Assembly: GCF_031143425.1 (NCBI RefSeq)
Contig: NC_090442.1
Coordinates: forward strand, 422,981,776-423,045,775
Direction: 5' to 3'
DNA: 64,000 nt
Origin: Pleurodeles waltl
Taxonomy: Eukaryota > Chordata > Amphibia > Caudata > Salamandridae
Shown: positions 12,101 to 24,100 of the stretch, piece after piece
Position numbering within the stretch: position 1 is the stretch's first letter
How the letters are laid out: each line of letters starts with the position of its first letter
Position numbers and translations under genes: made by a program
The notes under the pieces: generated by a model
Seen by the model: only the letters and a program-made list of their open reading frames with translations
The model's database searches: none
What the model was told of the DNA's origin: nothing

Positions 12101-15100
12101 CGCGTGATGCAGGCTGCAGTGGCCTCCTGTCGAGAAGGTTGTCATTGAGCTGATTGAATCCTCAGACTGGCTGGATGTTTTTGGACAAGAGGGGCATAAA
12201 TGCAAGCACATTAATTAAGAATTTTTTGTAGGCTATTTATCTCCTTTCATTTACTTCAAATTGTAAAGCAAGATGCAGCTTGGAAGAGTTGGAACCAAGC
12301 AGTAAGGGGACATTCCCAGTCCTATGTTTTTCAGTCACTTCCCAAAGACGTGTGGGGTTGGGTAAACATACATTGGAAGAGATCAGTTCCAGGCCTTTTC
12401 TGAAAAAGCGTAAGTTGGTTGCACCCTCTTGGAGAGATGTTGGATATTCCACGTAAGGACATATTTCTATTTCCCAAATAATAGTGGGTTGAAAAAAATG
12501 TTATTGTTGGAGGTAGTTAAAGGGGCAGATTGAAAGGTTTGGACGTTGGCTGTAATGAAGATAATTTGAGCATATTGCAAAATGCCTCACAGCAGCACTG
12601 GGAAGGGGGTCTGTTAAAAAAAAATGGAATCCCTATTGGACAAGTAGAAGTGATGCTGGTTTAGATCAGAGCAAGAAGAAAGAGAGAAAATTGAGGCAGT
12701 ATGGAAAGGGGAGTTGTTTTGGGGAAGCAATATTGGTGTCAGTGAAGATGTTGCAGGCCACTAGAAAAACATTGTCTAAATATTAATAATATTGAAAATA
12801 TTTCTAGATAATTAGAGCAAGCACATTGCAGTAAAGTTGATTGATGGTTGTGATGTGTAGGTTTCTACTGGTGGGATGTTTCTTTTTGCCCCTGATAGTC
12901 AGTGCCTTTGTCCCATTTACTTTACTCCCCCAATCTTCAAAGTGATTACGTTTGTGCAAAAGAAATACCTCTTTACTTGTCATAAGGCTCTCCTGTCCCA
13001 GTACATGCGTTGCAGTTCTCACCAGTGAATGTCATCAATCACTAGAAAGAAGGCAAAGGCAGGACATAAGGAGATGCACTTGCTATCGCTGAAACCCTCA
13101 GTTTGTTTCATGAACTCAGACTAGTGCATGTATTTATTTTGATTGTTTATTGCTTCCTGCGTACCATAATAAATCGGTTCATTTCATAGACCTCAAATAC
13201 AAACAGTACAATACAGAACTCTGTTAGCCCAGGACAGAACTCTGTAAAACATTTGGATCGATCACAGACCTCATACAGCCTCTAGGAAGCTCTTCTGTTT
13301 GATACGACCGACCTGTTTCCTAAGTAACATAGCTGTCTGGTGCAATGAAACGTCACTGTTATGGTGTGGAAAACAAATATGCATGTTAGGAAATCTGCAT
13401 TCTCCATGATTTTACTGCACTATTCTTTGTCTCTTTCTGCATCATTCAGTCGCTTTGAATAGTCGATGAAAGGCTGCCCAGTGCTAGATTATGTTAAAGT
13501 TGTTATCATTGTGGGAACTTGGTTCCATTAGCCAGTTTGTGCAGCTCACACTTATTGTAGAAATCAGATATATAGTAATGTGGGCATCGTGGTTGGAATT
13601 GGGCAGTTTTCAGTTTAATTTGAAATAAATATGTATTTCCTCTCCTCCTTCCTTGGAATGAATGAGGTTCAATGTGAAGGATTGCTAGGGTTGTTTCTTC
13701 TTCAAAATGTAATAGCCTGATAAACAAGAGTACCTAAACTCTGTAAACTTACTAATTAAGAACCCTTAACCATTAGAAGTAATAGGGCATAAGAGGCATC
13801 CTCCTACATGTTGAAAATCGGGTCTCTACTTGGCAGACGTTTGGACTCTGTCCAAGTAGGGATCACAATTCTAGTCAGGGCAAGTAAGATACACACTAAA
13901 ACCTAAACGGTGCTCACCCTCTGGTAGCTTGGCACAGAGCAGTTAGGCTAAACTAAAGAGGCAATGTGTAAAGTATTTATACACATGCACAGTGAAAAAA
14001 CTACATACGGACTCAACACCAGTTTTGAAAAATAGCAAACATTTATCTGAGTCAAGCAAGAACAAAACCACAAAGATTCAACAACATACATAAGCCAAGT
14101 TATGAATTCAAAGATTAAATCAAAATGCAGTCCTTAGAAGACAATAGCTCCAACTGGAACTATCTTGTCCGGGGCAAATTCAAAAGTGCAGTCCAACTGC
14201 AATAGAGTGAGGGCCGGGTACAAAAGTCATGCACACCCGTTGACCGTACCTTTTTTGCATCAGTGCTCAATGATGATGTGTTGTGCTTGCAGGCGATGTG
14301 TTGTTTCCTGATCGGGCAATGTTGTTGATGTGTCGATTTCCAGAAGCGATGAGTACTGATTCCAGTGTGTCAGGGCTGCGTTGTAAGTTAAGGTCGTTGC
14401 TTTGCGCATTCGGCGAGCAGTGTCTGCAGCTTCGGTGCAGGCAGTGTCAAAAGTGGTCTTTTTGCAGCAGGATGCATCGGTTCCAAGTGACACGTCTGTG
14501 TTGTTTGTCAGTTCTTGTGTTGCAGCGTCACACTCGCCTCCAAAGGTAGAGGACTGGATTTGGCACCATGTGACAGAGCAGGACTTTCAGCAGAGGAGTC
14601 CAGGTGCTGGTAGCAAGATGCAGGTGAACTCTTTGATGTCCCTGAGACTTCAAAAACAGGAGGCATGCTCAGTCAGACCCTTAGAAAAACTTTACATTGC
14701 ATGAGAGTTAGATCCAGTCCTCTCACTCCCATGCAAGAATTAGCAGGCAGCAGGCCTACAGAGCAGACCAAAACCGCACAGTGATCCTTCTTCCTGGTAG
14801 AATGTCCTCAGTCCAGACGTGTTCCTAGTGAATGGTGTCAGAGGACCAGTACTTATAGTAGACTTAAAGAGGGGATTGAAGTTCCCCAATTCCCTTTCAG
14901 CTCAGTCCTGTCTTCCAAGAGGTCTGTGCAGGGTTATCAGTCCTTTGCGCGGGGTCAGGTCACTACCCTTGGAAGAGTGAGTGCTAGTCCCTCCACCCTT
15001 CCTGCCCAGATAGGCCCACCAGTATGCAGGGGCTGCGGAGTGTCCCATATTTATGGCTGTCTGAATGGAATCCACAGATGTAGCTGTCACCTAAACCTTA

Positions 15101-18100
15101 CACAGACCAGATGTGGATTGGAGGCAGTCTAAGAAACAGAATGGTTAAAGTAAGGAAAATGCCAACTTTCTAAAAGGGGCATTTTCAGACCTGCAATTTA
15201 AAACCCACCTTTACCAAGAGATGTGTGTTTAAATTGTGAGTCCAAAGACACCAAACTCCATGTTTCTATCTTTTCCCAAAGGGAAATTACACTTAAAAGA
15301 TGTTTTAAGGCAGTCCCCATACTAGCGTATGGGAGACTAGTTCTTGCACTAGTGAAAAATGAATTTAAATGTTTTTCACTACCTGGACATGTTAAACTTA
15401 AAAGTACATGTCCAACTTTTAAATATATTGCACCCTCCCCTGGGGGCTAACCCCGGGGCATACTTTAGCGGTGTCACTTTAAAAAAAAAAAGGGAGGTTT
15501 GGGCCTGGCAAGTGGATACAGCCTGAGACATGTTTGAAAGGCAACTGTAGTGGGTGGCACAACCAGTGCTGCAGGTCCACTAGTAGCATCTGACTTACAG
15601 GGCCTGGGCACACATAGTGCACTTTACTATGGATTTACTAGTAAACCATATATGCCAATTGTGGAGAACCCTAGGTCGCCAAGTTTTGGACACAGAGCAC
15701 ATGCACTTTAACACCGCATAGCAGTGGTAAAGTGCACAGAAACACCGCATAGCAGTGGTAAAGTGCACAGAGTCATCAAGCCAGCAAAAACGAAGTTCAG
15801 CACACAGTCAAAACAGGAGGTCAGAAAGCAAAAAATCAGGAGAAACCACGCCAGAAGATGCCAGGTTTAATACCATACAACATGTTTCTTCACAAAAGTG
15901 GTTGTTCAAGCCTCAGTAGCTTTTACATGTGGTCTACAGTGATTCCTTTTCATTTCAGAACCTTGCACTGCGTATGGGTTCTATATCCAGCTATATAGTT
16001 GTTTCTTATTTTAGATTATTCTCTTATTGAGTTGTTGCTTATTTTCCGGTGTTTTAGGTATGGAAATGTTACTCCTTGTCAGTGAGGCTTTAACAATCTA
16101 TGGTCTGGGACGTGGCCGTGAATATGTTTGATTGTATTTTCACTTCTATTAGAATAATGCTGGCGCCAGATGTCCACTTTTGTTATTTCGTGTACCAGTT
16201 GGAGTCTGATGTCATTCTCTGTGGCTGTCTATTTTGCAGGAGACCTCGAGTATCTTCTGTTGAAATGGAGAGGAGAATGACTGGACGGAAGCTGATTCGC
16301 CTCTCTCAGTTGCCAGACAAGCTTCCTGTGGAGAAACTGGAGGATTCTGATTGGGTGACATTTGGCGTGATAGTGAAAAAAATTACACCTCAGAGTGCAA
16401 ATAATGTAAGTTATCTTTGGACTTAGGAAATAAGTGAGAACTCACGCTGTTTATCAATGAATCTTCTATTTTTACACAAACTTGCATTCCATTCTTTGAG
16501 TGCTTGTTACATTTTTTGCTGGGCCTCCATTTTCACATTTTCTGGGCTGAAGATGTGCTTGTCTGCTTCATACTTAGCCACACTTTACTTAGCACACAAA
16601 ACACTAGGATTTCTTGCTGCTAATTCTGTTACAGTGAGAGTTAACCAGAAGCGTTATTCTGCGGTGAGTGGTGGGGGTTCTGTGTATGAGATTTTCAGTC
16701 TTTAAAGCGGGATAGAAAGAATTGCCACAAAGTACTAGTGGTAAGTAGTTAAAATTGTGGGATCCCATACACAAGTACGCTCTAACATTGTCTTTTGACA
16801 CTGGGAGGATTCACAAAAGGTTCCAATTAGAACAAAATAAAGAACATGCTATGCTGTAAACGGCTAACCATACTGTGTAAATAACTTTGAAAGTAATGCA
16901 TTTTTGAATGGGGATCTACTTGAGTACAGCAAGGTGGTGAGGGAGGCATCTAATTTTCTATGACCCTAAATTGCTTTGGTGCCTCCATTCCAAATTGTAT
17001 TGATCATGTAGATTGACGGTTCAGAGTGCCTTAATCAGGAGACAGTGAGAGCGGTATCTATTTTTGCTCATCTAGGATAACATAGGTAAAATTGTACGCA
17101 GTTTATGGTGAAAATAGTAGATGGAGGCCGCACTCACTTGTGCTTTTAAGGTCTGTGAAGAATCCTAAATTGCTGAACGAGTCAGATGTGTGGGACAAAC
17201 CATATTTTCCCTAGGCCATAAAGAGTAGACCAGGTGTTGACACTTTCTCCCACTAACAGAATTTCAATGTTTTAAGTTTCAATCAGCAGCTTCCCATTTC
17301 CCATCTACTGTTAAACTGCAAAAGGTAAGCGTTAAAAATAAAAAAAAAGATGATGTTTATGATGATTGGGGACTAACGGAAATTACCTTCCTCCCCAGTT
17401 TGAGGATGATCTCTTTGTCATGGGTCTATGTGCATATCAAATGCATTTGAATGGGCAAGGGTACCTGAAGTTTGAGCATACATCTTATGCAAGATGGATC
17501 TTATAGAAGCCCCTTAGGGAACTCCACACCGAGTCTTTCTGTTAGAGAAGTTGAAAAGAGGGAAGCAACGGCATGAGAGCAGCATGAGAGGGAGGAGTTA
17601 ATCCAGGAAGTGCAGCGCTTGCTTTTAAATAGGGAGAAGTGGATGTTAACCGTTATGCCTTTGTGGCTTTAATGCAGTTTGCCAAATGAAGACGTGTAAT
17701 ACAGGTTAACCTACAGCTGGTAGCAAAACAGTTAAGCAATTAATTTCAGTTGCCATGTTTTTAGGATTTAATAACATTTGCACGGAATGGTGGTAGTTGA
17801 TGCAGCAGAATTGCACTTCTTTCACCAAGTAGAATGATGGGAAATTGACTTATTTGTGAATGTGTGCAATCCAAACTGTGCTTTGTTTGTAGGGTAGAAC
17901 CTTCAGCATCTGGCGGCTGAGTGACTTGAAAAACATGGACAAGTTTATCTCCCTGTTTTTGTTTGGTGATGTACACAAAGAGCACTGGAAGACTGAGCAG
18001 GGCACAGTCCTGGGATTGCTGAATGCAAATCCATTGAAGCCGAAAGAGGGTTCAGATGAGGTGAGTTTTGCACGCTTCTATCCTTCTTCTGTAATGAGGA

Positions 18101-21100
18101 TTGCAGTTTGTGTGGAATCTCAGCTGAGCTCTTTCCTATTCATGTGAGACATTCTCTTACTCCTTTTCTTTATTATCTTACACCTGGCAAAGTGGGATGA
18201 GTAGATGGGCCTGCAGCACAGTATACATGTGCCTTACCTGTGAATGCCGTTTTGTTTTGGACCGAAGATAGACTTTGGCAGGAACTTTGTTTCAAGAATA
18301 TAGACTGTTCTTCCTTCTCCCTCCACAGGTCTGTTTCTCTGTTGATAACCCCCAGAAGATCTTGATCATGGGTGAATCGCTTGATTTGGGAACCTGCAAG
18401 GCCAGGAAGAAAAATGGAGACCCCTGTACACAGACAGTTAATCTGGTTGGTGACCATTAGTCTGATTTGGTGCATGTTACAGTACAGTTTTCCACATAAC
18501 TTGTCTAAAAATCTTTTGGCGTTACAAGCAGCTATAAAGGCTCAACCGTAAACTGTTTCAGTTCTTGATAGCCTGCAAATACATCCTGAAACTTGTCATT
18601 TTGATTTATGTATTTTGTGTGGGTCATCATTCAAGGGAATATGAGGAATTCTAGCAATAACAATTAACAAAAAGATGAGAGAACAGTGAGACGCTGCCTT
18701 AGAAAATATCTGGCCTCACCTGAAATAGAGTGCTCAAGAAGCACAGTTTACTTATGATTAGGGCTCCCGGTTTCATGATGTGTGTGATATATATTATTAT
18801 ATTTTAACATTTCTGTTTGTATTTATCCATATTTAGTTTTGGCCATCTTATTAATATTTATCCATACTTATTTTGTGGTTTGGGAATACGTGGAGTCAAT
18901 TGCACATTTCCACATTTATTTAACTAATAAACACACTCTCATTTGCTGTTGCCTGTCTCGTTTTAGCGAATTCAGCAGCCAAATGTAGCAAAACAATACA
19001 CACAGGAAAATATTTGGAATTTACTACAAATATATTTTAACATATGCCTGTATTTAATGATACCTAAATCTTTTTTTTTAACTTCCCATACTGTATGTCT
19101 GCTCATATGTCATCTGGAAATTCGCTCTTTAGAAGCACAGTTTTCGGTATTTTCCCGCTTTAAAAAAAAAAGAAAGCAAAACACAGAGGAAAGCATTGTT
19201 TTCTGTCTGTATTTATCCGTAAAAATCAGTAAAAACTGAAAACTGTGAGCCTTACTTATGATGCAGGTAGAATCTCATTCTGGAGCAAAGGAGTGGAACC
19301 ACTCCAAATCAGGAGATATGCAACTAAAAAGACAAGTAAACAACATGGCGGTTCTACTGATTCCTCAAAACGTGGCAACAATAATAGTTAAAGAAACATT
19401 ACCAGACATTAACGTACCATCTTCCACAAAAACAAATTAGCAAATAAAATGTGCATTCTGACACAATTTTGTAAAGTTATTTTCCTAAAAAGAAAACGTA
19501 TTCTGGTATGTCATTTCACACAGTTTCCAAAATGCATTGCGTATCCCTTCACGTCTTTCATTTGTGGATTGTACTCCTTTTAAATAGCTTAGCTGACAAA
19601 CTTCTAAGGAGAAGGATTAGAAAAGGAAACATTAGAGTATCCTGAAAATCTCAGGCTTTAGGCAAGAGTTGCCTCTGAGGTTAGACAGATCTAAAAGGTT
19701 ATACCGATCTTTTCAGCAGTCATGTACAATCAGGTTACATAAGGCACTGACTGTGGAAAATAAATTGGGTCTTTAAAAGTCATGACATATCGGCATCTGT
19801 TACTAATCAGTTGATGCCATTACATCAGGAATACAGGTGCCCAGAACAGTGTGCATTTTTAAATATTAACTAAAAACACTTTGCTAAAGTTTCTGCTTTA
19901 CTCTAAATTTTCAACTCAGCTTATTTTCTGAAAAACTGTCCCTAATGCCCCAAATACCAATATTCCTTAAGGACCATGCATGTTTTTCCGAGATGTGGTG
20001 CCATAATCTGTATTACCAGATATTGGTCTGTGAGCAAACTGCGATACAGAGAAATTGCTTCATCAGTTAATGTTCCCATTATTTGTAATTACGTAATCAA
20101 AGGACATTGCTTATTTGAATGCGTTAGTCGTTACCAGTTTTCCACCCAAAAAATAATGCTATTATCTTTACGTTATGCATGTTATTCATAAATTCAATTG
20201 AGTAAAGTTACAGTAAATATTTTTATGTATCCTAAAAATGTCATATCTTCATTTAGAATGTCACAAGCAAACTACGTGTTTATTCTTCCACCAACAAAAC
20301 TTTTTGTTCGGTTTCTGAAAATTCTCCTCAGTGACACAGGAATTTGCTATTAAGATTTCAAGTTGTAAATGTGACCTTGTGCAGTGCTTAAATAACTTAA
20401 TTCATAATCTCTATCAATAAAATAAACCGATTACAAACCTTATTTTATAACATAAGTAATCCCTATTTACCAAACCTTATTTTATAATGAGTCACAGTTG
20501 ACATAAATTGACAACTTGATCTTGGAAGTTGATAAAAGAATATAAGGAGGAATCTGAAGTACAGGGAGGCAGAGATTATATGATGTAGATGCACTGTCTA
20601 TATTTACGGGGTGGACTCGCAATATATTGGTGGAGGATACATTCCAGCTATGCAACCACCTTTCAACTAAACAGTGAATTTTCTGGCTCCGAATGTTCTT
20701 AAACACATAAATTAACTTTTATATTTTCCCCTTTTCTTAAAGCAAAAAACTAAACTTGTGTGAATGACCCAGTTTATGGCTTTGTTCTTTCATGATCTCA
20801 GTAATCTCTTGCTCCCACGTGTTTGCCAAACCATAGTGAAATATGTCCAGTCTAGGTTTCTTCCTTGTTGTCAGTTTATATGTACTGACTGTCTGTTACA
20901 AATTTGCACTTAAAAGTCCCTTTCCTTTCTGCAGAATGATTGTGAATATTGTCAGTATCATGTGCAGTCTCAATATAAGAAGCTCAGTTCAAAGAGAGCA
21001 GATTTACAATCCAGTTTCTCAAGTGGTCCTCCCAAAAAGATGTCTCGGAAAGCATCTGGGCTGAAGTCAAAGCTTTGCCAGGATGGCTTTCACTATGGAG

Positions 21101-24100
21101 GTGTTTCATCCATGGCCTATGCAGCTTCTGTGTAAGTCCTTTGTTCAAACTCTGTGTATTAGCGTTGTTCTAGTCTCTAAACCATGGCTTTTTTTGTATT
21201 TACTTGCCTGCATGTGTAAATGTAGACTGAGAAATGCTTTTTTGTTTGTTTAGTAACAGCGCACAGTGCATCAAATAGAAATGTATATGGCTGACCAAAC
21301 TGAGCTGTTAATGCAGTTGATTTTGGTTTTTGACATCATTTATAGTATTGCTCCCATTTAATTTTCTAATATAAATTTCAAAACATGTTTAAACACAATG
21401 CTGTTTTCTATGGTTTAAAGCTATAATGGCAAAATTAGGCTGAACTTTCTTAAATTCTTGGTCAGGATATTTACAGCAGATTGCACATAAAGCAACTTCT
21501 AGGCAACTTGTTTTGCAGTTTGTCAACACATTCTTGAGAAATGTTGCACAGTCTGTCTTTAAGCTTGGGACCCACAGCAGCAAAAAATGCCCATTCAGTT
21601 AACCATCTGCTGCTGAGAAATGTTTGCAAATTCCATTCGCCAGTTTCGAAACAAACTAGTTGATTCCTCTTTCTGAGATGTATAACATGTTTTGTTGAGT
21701 AATAACACCTGTTGTATAAAGAAGAGTGTTTCAAATAATGTTAACTATTAAAATACATGGTGCAGAAAATAGCATGCTAATATAGGACTCAATAACCATC
21801 CTTGATTGTGGCATTTAGGTAGGTTGTACACTTAATATAATATCAAATGGATCACTGGGTATTCTTTTGTCTTGTGCGTTTACAGGGCAGCTGCTGTGGC
21901 ACCAAAGAAAACCATCCAGACCAAGCTGAGCAACATTGTTGTGAGAGGAGCTGATGCCATTGCCCTGGAAGCACAGAAACTTGGTAATATGATTTTCTTT
22001 TAAATAGCTCTCAGCAGGTTTATCTTGTGTGTGTTTCAAAGAGTGCGTCCTTGCTTGTCTTTTAAGGCCATTTTGATCTGGTTGCGCTGCTCAATGATCT
22101 TTGTAAACATGTAAAAAAAACAGGTAGCTAGGTTTGTCTCAACTTTATATTTTTAGGGTCAGTTAAAATTTTCACTCCACTAAGTTTTTCCATATAGGTC
22201 TTTGTTGTTGTGTAAAAGTTTCTATTTTTTTGCATATTTACTCATTAAGGTAATAGCGGCCCCCCCCCTTATGATTCATGATGCATCAGTGTTTCAAAGT
22301 CCCAATTAGATTTCCGGCACTTTGAAGGTTCAGTTCAATATTGAGTGGGGCATAACATAGCCCTCTATGCAATTATTAAGAAAATAATATTGTTTCTCCC
22401 TATTGGCAATCTTCCCAATTAGTTTTTTAATACACCACTGCTAGCCTCTTCTTCTAGTCTGCCCAGTGGATCCTGATTTTATTGCATCTCCAGTCAAACC
22501 TCCCAACCGCATAGTAATTTGGCCTAATGAGCATTTGTCCTCTCCAGCTCTCACCAGTCCTTTTGATTGACTCCACTGTTACCACCTGTGAGTTTGTTTG
22601 CACTGAAGCCTGCACAAAATATGTTAGTCTTTCTGCTGATCTCCCCCTTTTTTATTACTAAATTTTATTGTAGAAAACAAGCAGACCAAGCACATAGTGT
22701 AATCATATCAGTGGAAATAATCAGGATGTTATAAGATACATTGCGGCACATCATCTATTAGCTAAGTTGTAATAAGACCACAATTTCCCCCAAATGTTCC
22801 CGTGTATATGCGGGCAGCCTTTGCTTTGTAAAACAATTTCTCCAATATAGTGTGCCAGTTCTCTTCTGCCTAGGTGTTGCGTGTGGAAGTTTAATAACCC
22901 AGAGGATCAGCTTTGTGCAGTATTGGAACCATGTCACCCCCTAGCAATGATTCAGTTAAGAAGAGCATATCAGGATGTGTGTCTGTGAATACGTTGAAGA
23001 TGTGATGCTTGATTTTATTAGTAGGCAGTTTAGAGATTGTGTTTTGGTGGTTTTGTGAACTTGTTTTCTGGAAGAGTGAGTAGTGTCCTTTAGCCTTGTA
23101 GTAGGTGGACTATTGGTGATGTTGCTAACTGTATGGGGATAGCAATAGTGTCTATATCGTTATCCTATGTCCAACAGGCTTAGAAGGCATAGTGTTGGAT
23201 CTGTGGGTGCAGGTGGTGAGGTTAGTGGTTGAGTGAGGTGGTGGGCTGTGCAGTTTTTCTAGGTTATGAACAGGGGTGGTTTATGTCATTTGGGTATATG
23301 GAGGGTGGAAGGTGTACATGTAAGGGATGGTGGTTGAGTTTGTAGGCCATGTTTTAAGGCTCTAAATTGTGCAATGGATGAAAGGCGGGTGGATGAGTAT
23401 TGTGTTTTGAAGTAGTTTGTTTGGTGTTGTGAAAGTTTGAAAAGTTATGTGCAAAGTTGTTTTAGGATGTGCATTATTTTTGTGGGCATGAGGGAGGGAA
23501 TAGGTGTTTGTATTTTGTGATGGGATGTGAGAAACTGTGTTTTATGTTTGGTTTTTGAGGGCTAGTCATATGTGATTGATGTAGTGAGTTTGTGTTTAGG
23601 ATTTGTTTCTACAGTGCTAGTGAAGAGTGTATGATGAAGCGGACAATGGGGTGGTGAAGTGTGTTGTAGGAGAGTGTATGTGGTGTGTGACAGGAGATGC
23701 ACATGGGTTATGAGTGTGTGTAATTAAATTGGTTGAATGAGGAGGTAGTATTTAGGGTGGAGTGTAAAGAGTGTTTCTGTTTTGGTAAAAAAAGAGGAGG
23801 GGGCTGTTGTAAGATGATATGAGAGAGGGTTGAGTAAAGGGGTGCTGGAATGGAGAGGTTTAGAAATAAGTAGAGGGTAGATACATTATTTGTATAAAAT
23901 GGAGGATGTGTTTGTGGGATTAAGGTTATATGTAACATGTAATATGTTTTTTGTGTTGTGTTGGCTATGTGTGTGGTATAGAGCAGAGTAGTGATCTGTG
24001 GGAGAGTAAAGGTGCCATTGTAGGGCATTAGGTGCTGAAGGGTATATAGATGTGTTTTGTCATGTTTGTGAGATTTAATTGTGGATTCAATATGTTTGTT

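Noticed and set aside
23708..24028. A 106-codon minus-strand ORF
   Set aside because: Its product is almost entirely Thr, Leu, Pro, His, Asn and Tyr because it is antisense to the G/T-skewed tract; no domain and no splice context.
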